64,000 bases of DNA from Scleromatobacter humisilvae. GTDB taxonomy: Bacteria > Pseudomonadota > Gammaproteobacteria > Burkholderiales > Burkholderiaceae_C. The stretch's first letter is position 1; every line of letters begins with the position of its first letter. The stretch spans positions 868,001-932,000 of the forward strand of contig NZ_JAJLJH010000001.1 in NCBI RefSeq assembly GCF_023231945.1. Direction: 5' to 3'. Below the pieces are notes generated by a model. The model was not told the DNA's origin. It saw nothing but the letters and a program-made list of their open reading frames with translations, and did not search any database. The position numbers and the translations under genes are program-made. This document shows positions 9,513-17,698 of this stretch, piece by piece.

Positions 9513-9860
9513 TCACCCCTTGGCCCACGGCCTGGGGCCGCCGATCGCGTGCAGGTGCAGGTGCGCCACCTCCTGCCCGCCGTCCTGGCCCGTGTTGACC
9601 ATGATGCGGAACCCGTTGGTCACGCCATGGTCGAGCATCAGCTTCGGGATCATCGCCATCATCCTGCCCAGCAGCGGCGCATCGGCCGGCGTCACCTCGA
9701 CCATCGACGGGATGTGCCTCTTCGGGATCAGCAGCAGGTGCACCGGCGCCCACGGCGAGATGTCGTGGAACACGAGGATCTCGTCGTCCTCGTAGGCCTT
9801 GCGCGACGGGATCTTGCCGTCGACGAGCTTGCAGAAGATGCAGTTCGGGTCGTGGGACAT
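9513..9860 (-). CDS. HIT family nucleotide hydrolase/transferase
   Basis: Histidine-triad protein of the HINT branch, typically hydrolysing nucleoside phosphoramidates. Reads 115 aa. N-terminal CIFCKLVDGKIPS carries the zinc-type cysteines of the branch; the catalytic triad appears as HLHLHAIGG near the C-terminus. The start at 9860 (MSHDPNC) fits the family length. It lies between DUF4870 and tatA in the minus-strand run, a conserved neighbourhood without a known functional link to Tat. Confidence 0.93.
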   Translation of the reverse strand: MSHDPNCIFCKLVDGKIPSRKAYEDDEILVFHDISPWAPVHLLLIPKRHIPSMVEVTPADAPLLGRMMAMIPKLMLDHGVTNGFRIMVNTGQDGGQEVAHLHLHAIGGPRPWAKG

Positions 9861-9874
9861 CGCGGGCTCCTGGA

Positions 9875-10222
9875 TCAGGCGGTCATCGGGCGGCGATCGT
9901 TGAACGCGATCCAGCCGCGCAGGCAACGGTAGAGGTACCACAGGCCGATCACGCCGTACGCGACCATGCCCGGCAGCGCGAACAGCAGCCACAGCGGGCT
10001 CGTCACCAGGAACCACAGCAGCGCGAACCAGAAGGTGCGCGCCTGCCAGCGCCAGTGGCTGCGGTAGAAGTCGTCAGGCAGGTCGCCGGACTTCACCAGG
10101 TTGATGAGGATGGCGATCACCGAGAAGATGCCGCCCGAGAACCACGTGACGGTGTGCAGCGCGTACATCACGTGCGTGAGCGTGCGCGGTTCCTCGCGCC
10201 AGGTCTGGACTTCTGTCGACAT
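9875..10222 (-). CDS. DUF4870-like small membrane protein
   Basis: Reads 115 aa with an N-terminal soluble stretch and two to three membrane segments (TWFSGGIFSVIAILINLV; FWFALLWFLV with SPLWLLFALPGMVAYGV), ending in a WYLYRCLRGW block that resembles DUF4870 proteins. Function unknown. It starts 14 bases after hisE and ends 14 bases before the HIT gene, so it belongs to the same transcript. Confidence 0.8.
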   Translation of the reverse strand: MSTEVQTWREEPRTLTHVMYALHTVTWFSGGIFSVIAILINLVKSGDLPDDFYRSHWRWQARTFWFALLWFLVTSPLWLLFALPGMVAYGVIGLWYLYRCLRGWIAFNDRRPMTA

Positions 10223-10236
10223 CGTTTCCTCCCGGA

Positions 10237-10596
10237 TCAGGCCTTGGATTCGCCGTCGCGCTGCTGCGACTTGCGCAGCGCGAATTCCTCGAGGCCGGAC
10301 AGCCCCTCGCGGCGCTCGAGCTCGCGGATCACGTCCGCCGGCGACAGGCCGAAGTGGCTCAGCGCGATCATCGAGTGGAACCACAGGTCGGCCACTTCGT
10401 AGACGATCTTCCTCGCGTCGCCGTCCTTGCCGGCCATCACGGTCTCGGTGGCCTCCTCGCCGACCTTCTTCAAGATCGCGTCGGTGCCCTTGTCGAACAG
10501 GCGCGCCACGTAGCTCGCGGCCGGGTCGCCGCCGTTGGCCGGCTTGCGCGATTCGATGACCGCCGCGAGGCGGGCCAGGCTGTCGTTGCCGCTCAT
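10237..10596 (-). CDS. hisE: Phosphoribosyl-ATP pyrophosphatase
   Basis: Second step of histidine synthesis: hydrolyses phosphoribosyl-ATP to phosphoribosyl-AMP. Reads 119 aa. The all-alpha MazG-like fold is recognised by [14 protein letters not shown] and the [13 protein letters not shown] metal-binding helix. The start (MSGNDSL, 10596) overlaps the end of hisI by 4 bases (ATGA), so the two consecutive enzymes are coupled. In enterics the two activities are fused; here they are separate, as usual in Burkholderiales. Confidence 0.96.
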   Translation of the reverse strand: MSGNDSLARLAAVIESRKPANGGDPAASYVARLFDKGTDAILKKVGEEATETVMAGKDGDARKIVYEVADLWFHSMIALSHFGLSPADVIRELERREGLSGLEEFALRKSQQRDGESKA

Positions 10597-10982
10597 TTGT
10601 AGATGCTCTCCGGATCCTTCAGCACCGGCTCGACCGGCGTCCACTGGCCGTCGACCAGCTTCTGGAAGAAGCAGCTGTGGCGGCCGGTGTGGCAGGCGAT
10701 GCCGGGCTCGTGTCCCAGCTGGGTGACCTCGAGCAGCACGACGTCGTTGTCGCAGTCGAGCCGCAGCTGGTGCACCTGCTGCACGTGGCCGGACTCCTCG
10801 CCCTTGGCCCACAGCTTCTGGCGCGACCGGCTCCAGTAGACGGCGCGCCCGGTCTCGGCGGTGCGCGCGAGCGCCTCGCGGTTCATCCACGCGAACATCA
10901 GCACGTCGCCGGTGCCGCGCTCCTGCGCGATCGCGGGCACGAGGCCGTCGCGATCCCATTTCACTTCGTCGAGCCAGGTCAT
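10593..10982 (-). CDS. hisI: Phosphoribosyl-AMP cyclohydrolase
   Basis: Third step of histidine synthesis: opens the adenine ring of phosphoribosyl-AMP using zinc. Reads 129 aa from the ATG at 10982 (MTWLDEVKW). Signature blocks: [37 protein letters not shown] and the metal cysteines/histidine in [11 protein letters not shown]. First gene of the run hisI-hisE-DUF4870-HIT-tatABC; the rest of the his operon is elsewhere. Its promoter must be in the 113-base divergent gap to the lipoprotein gene. Confidence 0.97.
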   Translation of the reverse strand: MTWLDEVKWDRDGLVPAIAQERGTGDVLMFAWMNREALARTAETGRAVYWSRSRQKLWAKGEESGHVQQVHQLRLDCDNDVVLLEVTQLGHEPGIACHTGRHSCFFQKLVDGQWTPVEPVLKDPESIYK

Positions 10983-11095
10983 CCGTCGAGTGTAGCGAAC
11001 CGCCGGCCGACGAGCCGGGCCGCCAAATAGAATGCACGCCACAGACCGGCGATGCCACGCATGCACAGCCGGCGCCATCCCCGGGAGGAAGTTCC

Positions 11096-12457
11096 ATGTT
11101 CGTTCTGCTCGCGCCCGCGCGACCGCGCTGCCGTGCGCTCGTCGCCGTCCTCGTCCTCGGAGCCGCTCTTGCGGGCTGCGACGGGTCGCCGTCCGACAAC
11201 CGGCCGATTCCGTTGACGATAACGGCCACCGACGCCAATGGCCCGCTCTCGCGCGGCAACCCGGCGATCTTCGTGTTCACCGTGACGAACCCGTCGTCCA
11301 GCGACGTGACGCGCGTGACGCTCAGCACCAGCAGCGTGCGGCTGGCGGACGGCACGTCGCCGCTGGCCACCCAGGGTGTCAGTTGCACGCCGCAGAACGC
11401 CACCTGCCCGATGTTCGACGCCGCCAACACCAGCACGTCGTTCACGCTTCCCGCCGGGGGCGTGCTCACCTTCACCGTCACCACCACCGTGACCGCCGAC
11501 TACGACGGCCCCGTCGCGCAGGGGTTCGCGGCCAGCTCGATCGACCGCAGCGGCCAGACGGGCGCCGAGGCCCACGTCACGCTGGCCGATGCTCGCGAAG
11601 GCTACTACGAGCTGTTCAGCGCGACCGGCCTGCGCGACAACGTCGTCGTCGGCCTGCAGCCCGGCGCGATCAAGTTCGCCACGGCCCCGACCCAGACCGA
11701 GCACACCTTCGTGCAGCACCCCGCCGGCGACGTGTTCCCGTCGGGCGCGCTGTTCAACGCCGGGGCCAGCATCCTGGCAGGCCAGGCCGACTTCGGCCAC
11801 GGCCCCGAGGCCTTCATCGGCATGAACACGCCGGTCGGCGACCCGGCCGACTACGACGGCAAGACCTTCACCGTGCTGGGCGTGACTCGTCCCGCCGGCG
11901 CGGCCGCGGCGAGCACCGTGCGCACGATGGCCATCGCCGGCACGACCATGACGGTGTGCGCCGACGCCACGCCGCAGACGATCGCGACCTGCCCGGCGGC
12001 ATCGCTGCGCGCCTACGCGTTGACGAACAGCGGCCCGATCTTCACGGCCACCGACGCCGCCGACAACGACAGCTTCGACTTCCAGCTGGCGAGTTCCGGT
12101 GGCGGCGTGATCCTGCTGCAGGCCGACCAGTCGGCGGCCGGCAACGTCTTCGCAGTGGGCTTCGCCGACCCGGCGGTGCCGGCGGCCGGCTTCTCCGCCA
12201 TCGGCGCGGTGGCGGGCACGCTGGTCGAGGGCTCGATGACCGCCGGCAGCTTCACGCTGCAGCCGATCGACCTGCAGCTCAACCCGGTCCTGCCGACCGC
12301 GAACGCGTCGCAGGGCGCGCCCCTGCCGGGCGGCCTGATCGGCGGCACGCGGGCCTCGGACGGCGCCGCCGTGATGCTGATGCAGCAGCACGGCCTGCTC
12401 GTGGTCAGCGGCCCGGGCGGCGAGCTCGACGTGCTGGTCGACCCGCGCGTCCGCTAG
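11096..12457 (+). CDS. Large secreted lipoprotein of unknown function
   Basis: Reads 453 aa. A signal peptide ends in a lipobox (LGAALAGC; modified Cys about residue 27). The next part looks like an Ig-like/DUF11-type beta domain: [14 protein letters not shown], then [11 protein letters not shown] and [21 protein letters not shown]. The remaining 280 residues are rich in Gly, Ala, Thr and Asp without a motif I recognise. Probably an outer-membrane-attached surface or periplasmic protein. Monocistronic: divergent from hisI and convergent with mutT. Confidence 0.8.
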   Translation: MFVLLAPARPRCRALVAVLVLGAALAGCDGSPSDNRPIPLTITATDANGPLSRGNPAIFVFTVTNPSSSDVTRVTLSTSSVRLADGTSPLATQGVSCTPQNATCPMFDAANTSTSFTLPAGGVLTFTVTTTVTADYDGPVAQGFAASSIDRSGQTGAEAHVTLADAREGYYELFSATGLRDNVVVGLQPGAIKFATAPTQTEHTFVQHPAGDVFPSGALFNAGASILAGQADFGHGPEAFIGMNTPVGDPADYDGKTFTVLGVTRPAGAAAASTVRTMAIAGTTMTVCADATPQTIATCPAASLRAYALTNSGPIFTATDAADNDSFDFQLASSGGGVILLQADQSAAGNVFAVGFADPAVPAAGFSAIGAVAGTLVEGSMTAGSFTLQPIDLQLNPVLPTANASQGAPLPGGLIGGTRASDGAAVMLMQQHGLLVVSGPGGELDVLVDPRVR

Positions 12458-12463
12458 GACGCT

Positions 12464-12973
12464 TCAGCCGGAGTGCGTCGCGCCCGCGAAGGCGCGCTCC
12501 TGTGCGAACCATTCGAGCACGGGAATCGTGCCGGGCAGCACCGGCACGCTCTGCACCGGCAGCGTCTCCCACGCCATGCGCTGGCCCTCGCGCATCTCGA
12601 ACTCGCCCGTCCACTCGAACACCTTGCAGAAGTTCAGGCGGACGCGCGCGTGCGGGTAGTCCATCATGATCACGTGCCACGCATGCGCGGCGCCTATCGT
12701 GATGCCGATTTCCTCGTGCAGTTCGCGCCGCAGGGCCTGCTCCACGGTCTCGCCGGCCTCGAGCTTGCCGCCCGGGAATTCCCAGTAGCCGGCGTAGACC
12801 TTGCCCGCCGGGCGCGAGGTGAGCAGGAAGCGCTGCTGCGCGTCGACCAGCACGCCGACCGCGACCTCGGTGATCGGCCGTTCGCCGTAGTGCGACGGCG
12901 CGTCCTCCGAATCGACGATCTCGGTGTGCGCGCGGCGGTCCGCGTCGCTGATCTCGGGCGGCTGGGCGCTCAT
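12464..12973 (-). CDS. mutT: MutT-type Nudix hydrolase
   Basis: Nucleotide-pool sanitising pyrophosphohydrolase, expected to remove 8-oxo-dGTP. Reads 169 aa from the ATG at 12973. The Nudix box is complete: GKLEAGE followed by REL and EEIGI with the right spacing. The WEFPGGK lead-in and a C-terminal WETLPVQS...PVLPGTIPVLEW match the (8-oxo)-dGTPase subgroup. An extra 30 polar residues precede the domain. It overlaps the upstream ATPase gene by 4 bases, a pairing conserved in Burkholderiales. Confidence 0.9.
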   Translation of the reverse strand: MSAQPPEISDADRRAHTEIVDSEDAPSHYGERPITEVAVGVLVDAQQRFLLTSRPAGKVYAGYWEFPGGKLEAGETVEQALRRELHEEIGITIGAAHAWHVIMMDYPHARVRLNFCKVFEWTGEFEMREGQRMAWETLPVQSVPVLPGTIPVLEWFAQERAFAGATHSG

Positions 12974-13884
12974 GCCGCGTCCCCCAGGCGTCCGGCACGA
13001 TCGCGCGCGAACTGATACGCCACGCGGCCCGAGCGCGAGCCGCGTTCCAGCGCCCACACCAGCGCCTCGGCGCGCAGCGACGCGACAGCCGCGTCGTCCA
13101 GCCCGAAGTGCCGCAGCCACTGGCCGACGATGGCCAGGTACTCGGGCTGGCTGAACGGGTAGAAGCTGATCCACAGGCCGAAGCGCTCCGACAGCGAGAT
13201 CTTCTCCTCGATCGCCTCGCCGGGATGCAGCTCGCCGTCCTCGTCGTGCGTGGCGGCGAGGTTGTCCTTCATCTGCTCGGGCAGGAGGTGGCGCCGGTTG
13301 GACGTCGCGTAGACCAGCACGTTGTCCGAGGACGCCGAGACCGTGCCGTCCAGCATCGACTTCAGGGCCTTGTAGCCGGCCTCGCCTTCGTCGAAGCTGA
13401 GGTCGTCGCAGTAGACGATGAAGCGCTCGGCGCGGCCTTCGGTCAGCGCGACGATGTCGGGAAGGTCGACCAGGTCGGACTTGTCGACCTCGATCAGCCG
13501 CAGCCCCTGGGGCGCGAACTCGTGCAGGCAGGCCTTGATCAGCGAGCTCTTGCCGGTGCCGCGCGCGCCGGTCAGCAGCACGTTGTTGGCCGAGCGGCCC
13601 GCAACGAACTGCGCCGTGTTGGCGCGAAGGCGCTCCTTCTGCGCGTCAACTTCCTTGAGGTTGTCCAGCGCGATGGGCGCGACATGGCGCACCGGCTCCA
13701 GCACGCCGCGCGCGCCCGCGCCGAACGCGCCCGGGGCGCGCTTGCGGTAGCGGAACGCGATGGAGGCCGACCAGTCGGGATCGGCGGACGCCTCGGGCAG
13801 CACGTTTTCGAGGCGCGCCAGCAGGCGGTCGGCGCGCAGCAGCAGCGTGTCCAGCGTGAGGCTGGCGGAATTCAGTTCGGTCAT
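12970..13884 (-). CDS. DUF815 family AAA-type ATPase
   Basis: Reads 304 aa. P-loop ATPase with Walker A GARGTGKSS (about residue 108) and Walker B FIVYCDDLSF. The family blocks LVYATSNRRHLLPE, SLSERFGLWISFYPFSQPEYL and SGRVAYQFARDRAG are clear. DUF815 proteins are widespread but their biological role is not established. Upstream gene of a two-gene operon with mutT (4-base overlap); divergent from the GT-A-like gene across 72 bases. Confidence 0.9.
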   Translation of the reverse strand: MTELNSASLTLDTLLLRADRLLARLENVLPEASADPDWSASIAFRYRKRAPGAFGAGARGVLEPVRHVAPIALDNLKEVDAQKERLRANTAQFVAGRSANNVLLTGARGTGKSSLIKACLHEFAPQGLRLIEVDKSDLVDLPDIVALTEGRAERFIVYCDDLSFDEGEAGYKALKSMLDGTVSASSDNVLVYATSNRRHLLPEQMKDNLAATHDEDGELHPGEAIEEKISLSERFGLWISFYPFSQPEYLAIVGQWLRHFGLDDAAVASLRAEALVWALERGSRSGRVAYQFARDRAGRLGDAA

Positions 13885-13956
13885 GGCATGAGTTTAGTGA
13901 CCATGCGCGGCGCACGCTTCGCGTACGATGAAGCGCCCGTTGCCGCACCGTCCGCC

Positions 13957-14631
13957 ATGCCCGCCACGCCGACCCTGTTCATCGCCACGCCCTGCCTCGA
14001 CGGCAACGTCAACGCGCACTACACGGCGTCGCTGGTGCGCACGATGTCGGCGCTGCAGCAGCACGGCTGGCGCTCGCCGCAGATCGACTTCGAGATCGGC
14101 AACAGCCTGATCGCCGACGCGCGCAACAAGCTGGTGGCGCGTTTCCTGGCCAGCGACTGCAGCGATCTCGTCTTCATCGACGCTGACCTGTCCTGGTCGC
14201 CCGACGACCTGCTGCGGCTGGCGACGATAGCCGCCCCGTTCGTCGCCGGCGTCTACCAGCGCAAGAGCCGCACGAAGATCGACTTCGCGGTCAAGTTCGG
14301 CCCGGCGATCGGCATGGACGCGCAGCGCCTGATCGCCGTCGAACGCGTGGGCACCGGCTTCATGCGCCTGCGCCGCGACTGCCTCGAGCAGATGGTGGCC
14401 GCGCACGCGTCGCTGCGCCTGACCAACCCGGTCGCCAAGGACGACGCGAACTTCTACGCGCTGTTCGACACCACGATCGTCGACGGCCAGTTCGTCGGCG
14501 AGGACTTCACCTTCTGCGACCGCTGGCGCGCGATCGGCGGCCAGGTGCTGATCGATCCGGCGATCAACCTGTCGCATCACGGCGCCGCGGCCTACGACGA
14601 GCCGCTGCTGAAGTACCTGCAGAAGAACTGA
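13957..14631 (+). CDS. Predicted GT-A-fold glycosyltransferase-like protein
   Basis: Reads 224 aa. The N-terminal TPTLFIATPCLDG strand, the NSLIADARNKLVARFL helix and LVFIDADLSW (a DxD metal-binding motif, about residues 70-76) give the layout of a small GT-A glycosyltransferase. VGEDFTFCDRWRAIGG near the end resembles the C-terminal acceptor/general-base region. No membrane segment or signal peptide. Donor, acceptor and product are not predictable. The start at 13957 is the first ATG with family character; the frame is open upstream but runs antisense through the ATPase gene. Convergent with tyrS with 3 bases between. Confidence 0.65.
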   Translation: MPATPTLFIATPCLDGNVNAHYTASLVRTMSALQQHGWRSPQIDFEIGNSLIADARNKLVARFLASDCSDLVFIDADLSWSPDDLLRLATIAAPFVAGVYQRKSRTKIDFAVKFGPAIGMDAQRLIAVERVGTGFMRLRRDCLEQMVAAHASLRLTNPVAKDDANFYALFDTTIVDGQFVGEDFTFCDRWRAIGGQVLIDPAINLSHHGAAAYDEPLLKYLQKN

Positions 14632-14634
14632 CGC

Positions 14635-15867
14635 TCAGGCCGTCAACGTCACGCGCGCGAACTTGCGCTTGCCGACCTGCACGACGTAGGTGCCCGGCTC
14701 GACCTTCAGGCCCTTGTCGCTGATCACGACCTGGTCGATGCGCACGCCGCCACCGTCGATCAGGCGATTGCCTTCGCCGTTCGATTCCACCAGCCTCGCC
14801 TGCTTGAGCAGCGCCGCGATGCCGACGGGCGCGCCGGCGATCGTCACTTCCGGGATGTCGTCCGGGATGCCGCCCTTCGAGCGATTCTGGAAGTCCTGCT
14901 CCGCCGCGTCGGCCGCCGCCGCCGAATGGAAGCGCGCGGTGATCTCCTTGGCCAGCATCACCTTGGCGTCCTTCGGATTGCGGCCGCCCGCGATCTCGGC
15001 CTTCAGCGACGCGATCTCGGCCTCGCCGCGGAAGCTGAGCAGCGTGAACCACTTCCACATCTGCACGTCGCTGATCGACAGGATCTTGGCGTACATGTCG
15101 TTTGGCGCTTCCGTGATGCCCACGTAGTTGTTCTTGGACTTGGACATCTTCTCGACGCCGTCCAGCCCTTCGAGCAGCGGCATCGTCAGGATGCACTGCG
15201 GCTCCTGGCCGTATTCCTGCTGCAGGTGGCGGCCCACCAGCAGGTTGAACTTCTGGTCGGTGCCGCCGAGTTCGAGGTCGCTCTTGAGCGCCACGGAGTC
15301 GTAGCCCTGCATCAGCGGATAGAGGAACTCGTGCACGCTGATGGGCGTCTGCGCAGCGAAGCGCTTGGTGAAGTCGTCGCGCTCCATCATGCGGGCGACG
15401 GTGTACTTGGCGGCGAGCTGGATCATGCCGCGCGCGCCCAGCGGGTCGCTCCACTCGCTGTTGTAGCGGATCTCGGTCTTGCCCGGATCCAGCACCAGGC
15501 TGGCCTGCTTGTAGTAGGTCTCGGCGTTGGCCTTGATCTGCTCGTGGGTCAGCGGCGGGCGCGTGTTGTTGCGGCCGGACGGGTCGCCGATCAGCGAGGT
15601 GAAGTCGCCGATCAGGAAGATCACCGTGTGCCCCAGGTTCTGCAGCTGGCGCATCTTGTTGAGCACGACGGTATGGCCGATGTGGATGTCGGGCGCCGTC
15701 GGATCCAGCCCCAGCTTGATGCGCAGCGGCTGGCCGGTGGCCTCGGCGCGCATCAGCTTCTTGAGCCAGTCGGACTCGGGCAGCAGCTCTTCGCAGCCGC
15801 GCAGGCTGATCTGCATGGCCTCCAGGACGCGGTCGGAGGGTTGGACGGGGGTCGGCGTGGAGGTCAT
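14635..15867 (-). CDS. tyrS: Tyrosyl-tRNA synthetase
   Basis: Class I aminoacyl-tRNA synthetase that charges tRNA-Tyr. Reads 410 aa from the ATG at 15867. Class I signatures are HIGHT (about residue 62) and KMSKSK (about residue 235). A C-terminal S4-type RNA-binding domain carries [15 protein letters not shown]. The sequence and length fit the TyrRS-type II (TyrZ-like) group common in proteobacteria. Single gene; the 316 bases upstream are shared with the divergent M23 peptidase and hold repeated TGTAAA motifs. Confidence 0.97.
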   Translation of the reverse strand: MTSTPTPVQPSDRVLEAMQISLRGCEELLPESDWLKKLMRAEATGQPLRIKLGLDPTAPDIHIGHTVVLNKMRQLQNLGHTVIFLIGDFTSLIGDPSGRNNTRPPLTHEQIKANAETYYKQASLVLDPGKTEIRYNSEWSDPLGARGMIQLAAKYTVARMMERDDFTKRFAAQTPISVHEFLYPLMQGYDSVALKSDLELGGTDQKFNLLVGRHLQQEYGQEPQCILTMPLLEGLDGVEKMSKSKNNYVGITEAPNDMYAKILSISDVQMWKWFTLLSFRGEAEIASLKAEIAGGRNPKDAKVMLAKEITARFHSAAAADAAEQDFQNRSKGGIPDDIPEVTIAGAPVGIAALLKQARLVESNGEGNRLIDGGGVRIDQVVISDKGLKVEPGTYVVQVGKRKFARVTLTA

Positions 15868-15948
15868 CGGCTGGGAAATTCGGGGCGGACGGCGCGACCT
15901 TGCCCGTCCGGAGCGCTGCGCTAGCCGCATGACCGGAAGATGCAAGGC

Positions 15949-15997
15949 TTGTAAAAGAGACTGTAAAGCTCCCTCTTTTGGGGGATCAACTTTACAA
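15949..15997. promoter_or_regulatory. TGTAAA repeat cluster, possible operator
   Basis: TGTAAA occurs at 15950-15955 and 15962-15967 (12 bases apart, about one helical turn) and inverted at 15991-15996. The outer copies extend to TTGTAAA / TTTACAA. The inverted copy sits just upstream of the extended -10 at 16004-16011. The spacing suggests a protein-binding array; the binding factor is unknown. Confidence 0.35.
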
Positions 15998-16003
15998 CCC
16001 ACT

Positions 16004-16011
16004 GCTATAGT
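16004..16011 (+). promoter_or_regulatory. Extended -10 promoter element for the M23 peptidase gene
   Basis: TGCTATAGT has the TGn extended -10 arrangement with a 5/6 match to TATAAT. No good -35 is present at 17 bases, which extended -10 promoters tolerate. It predicts a transcript start near 16018 and a leader of about 165 bases. Confidence 0.4.
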
Positions 16012-16183
16012 CGCTCGCGCAGGACGGTCTGCCATTACCACATGGCAGCCGACCCGGCGAGCGAAAGCTGGCGATTTCGAACTTCGTGTCGTCTTTTGTC
16101 GACAACTTCCTCGAAAAAGTCGCCCGATTCTATGCGCGCCCGCGCAGGCACGACCTGCCGGGCTGCGAATTTATCAAACCGGA

Positions 16184-17635
16184 ATGGGATTCTGGCAAGC
16201 GCCGAACCCACGTTCCCTGGCCGGAAGCAGTCGTTTGGATTCCCTGAATCATGCCGAGAAGGCGGTCGAGACCGCCGTGCAGTCCCTGTTCGGTCGCGTC
16301 ACGCGCTGGACGCACGACCACCCCCGTCGCCTCGCCGCCGGCACTGCCGCCGTCCTCGCGGTCATCGCCGGCACGGCCTTCGGCCTCGCGCCGATGGCGC
16401 CGGACGCGTCCGCCCTGCCCAAGCGCCTGGTCACCGAGAGCTTCACGCCCGAGAACCTCGACGCCCAGCTCGACTCGCTCGCGGCACAGCACCTCGTGCT
16501 CGCCCACAGCGAGACCACGCGCGCCAACGACACCGCCGACGCGCTCACCAGGCGCCTGGGCATCGCCGACGACCAGCTCAACGCCTTCCTGCAGAGCGAC
16601 GCCACGTCGCGCAAGCTCTGGCAGGGCCGCGTCGGCAAGATGGTTTCGGCCACCACCGACGACAACGGCAAGCTGACTCAGCTCGTCGCCCGCTATCCGG
16701 CGGAGCGCGACGACCAGTTCGCCACCCATTTCTCGCGCCTGACGATCGCGCGCGGCGAGCACGGCTTCACCAGCAAGGTCGAGACGGTGCCGTTCGGCAC
16801 CACGACGCGCCTGGCCTCGGGCAGCGTGCGCACCTCGCTGTTCGCCGCCACCGACGACGCCAACGTGCCCGACCCGGTCGCCACGCAGATGGCCGACATG
16901 TTCTCGACCGACATCGACTTCCACCGCGAGCTGCGCAAGGGCGACACCTTCAGCGTCGTCTACGAGGCGCTGACGGCCGACGGCGAGCCGGTGCCGTGGA
17001 ACCAGGGCGCCGGCCGCGTGCTGGCCGCCGAGTTCATCAACGGCGGCAAGGCGTATTCGTCGGTGTGGTTCGCGGACGCGTCGGGCAAGGGCGCGTACTT
17101 CGACCTCAACGGCCGCAGCAAGCACAGCGCCTTCCTCGCCAGCCCGCTGGCCTTCTCGCGCATCACGTCCGGTTTCTCGATGCGCTTCCATCCGATCCTC
17201 AAGGAATGGAAACGCCACGAGGGCGTCGACTACGGCGCGCCGATCGGCACGCCGGTGCACGTCGTCGGCGACGGCGTGGTGGCGTTCGCCGGCCAGCAGA
17301 ACGGCTACGGCAATGTGATCCAGATCCAGCACTCGGACAACCGCATGACGGTCTATGCCCACCTGAGCCGGATCGACGTCGCGCGAGGTCAGCATGTCAG
17401 CCAGGGCGACCACATCGGCGACGTCGGCATGACCGGCTGGGCCACCGGGCCGCACCTGCACTTCGAATTCCGCGTCGCGGGCGTCGTCAAGGATCCGCTG
17501 ACCATCGCGAAGTCTGCCGAGACGCTCGCGCTCGACAACAGTTCGCGCCCGCGCTTCACGGCGCTGGCCGGCGAGCTGAAGTCGGAGCTCGCGGTCGCGG
17601 AGTCGCTCGGCGTGCACCCTGCCCGCGTAGACTGA
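16184..17635 (+). CDS. M23 family (LytM-type) murein metallopeptidase
   Basis: Periplasmic, membrane-anchored peptidase of the LytM/Gly-Gly endopeptidase family that cuts peptidoglycan cross-bridges. Reads 483 aa from ATG 16184; a TTG at about 16235, preceded by GGAAG, is a plausible shorter start (SLNHAEKAVE). Single membrane segment (LAAGTAAVLAVIAGTAFGLA), an OapA/LysM-like N-terminal domain, and a C-terminal M23 domain. Zinc-site blocks: RFHPILKEWKRHEGVDYGAP (H and D) and GPHLHFEF (HxH). Both HxxxD and HxH are intact, so it should be active. It stands directly before anmK, which recycles a product of wall turnover. Confidence 0.93.
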   Translation: MGFWQAPNPRSLAGSSRLDSLNHAEKAVETAVQSLFGRVTRWTHDHPRRLAAGTAAVLAVIAGTAFGLAPMAPDASALPKRLVTESFTPENLDAQLDSLAAQHLVLAHSETTRANDTADALTRRLGIADDQLNAFLQSDATSRKLWQGRVGKMVSATTDDNGKLTQLVARYPAERDDQFATHFSRLTIARGEHGFTSKVETVPFGTTTRLASGSVRTSLFAATDDANVPDPVATQMADMFSTDIDFHRELRKGDTFSVVYEALTADGEPVPWNQGAGRVLAAEFINGGKAYSSVWFADASGKGAYFDLNGRSKHSAFLASPLAFSRITSGFSMRFHPILKEWKRHEGVDYGAPIGTPVHVVGDGVVAFAGQQNGYGNVIQIQHSDNRMTVYAHLSRIDVARGQHVSQGDHIGDVGMTGWATGPHLHFEFRVAGVVKDPLTIAKSAETLALDNSSRPRFTALAGELKSELAVAESLGVHPARVD

Positions 17636-17656
17636 ACGCATCGTCACCCGACACCG

Positions 17657-17693
17657 ACGCGCCGCATTCGCCCGACGAACCCGGCGCGTTTTC
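17657..17693 (+). terminator. Intrinsic terminator between M23 peptidase and anmK
   Basis: ACGCGCCG (17657-17664) pairs with CGGCGCGT (17682-17689), followed by TTTTC. It ends only 5 bases before the anmK ATG, so it occupies the place where a ribosome-binding site would be expected. Confidence 0.65.
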
Positions 17694-17698
17694 ATTTC

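Larger units (their letters stand above)
15868..16183. other. Divergent tyrS / M23 peptidase intergenic region
   Basis: 316 bases without a supported gene. It holds three copies of TGTAAA (two direct, one inverted) and an extended -10 reading toward the peptidase gene, listed separately. Lower GC than its surroundings around 15945-16015, as expected of a promoter region. I see no tRNA or riboswitch fold. The peptidase frame stays open through the region, so part of it could be coding if a non-ATG start were used. Confidence 0.6.
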
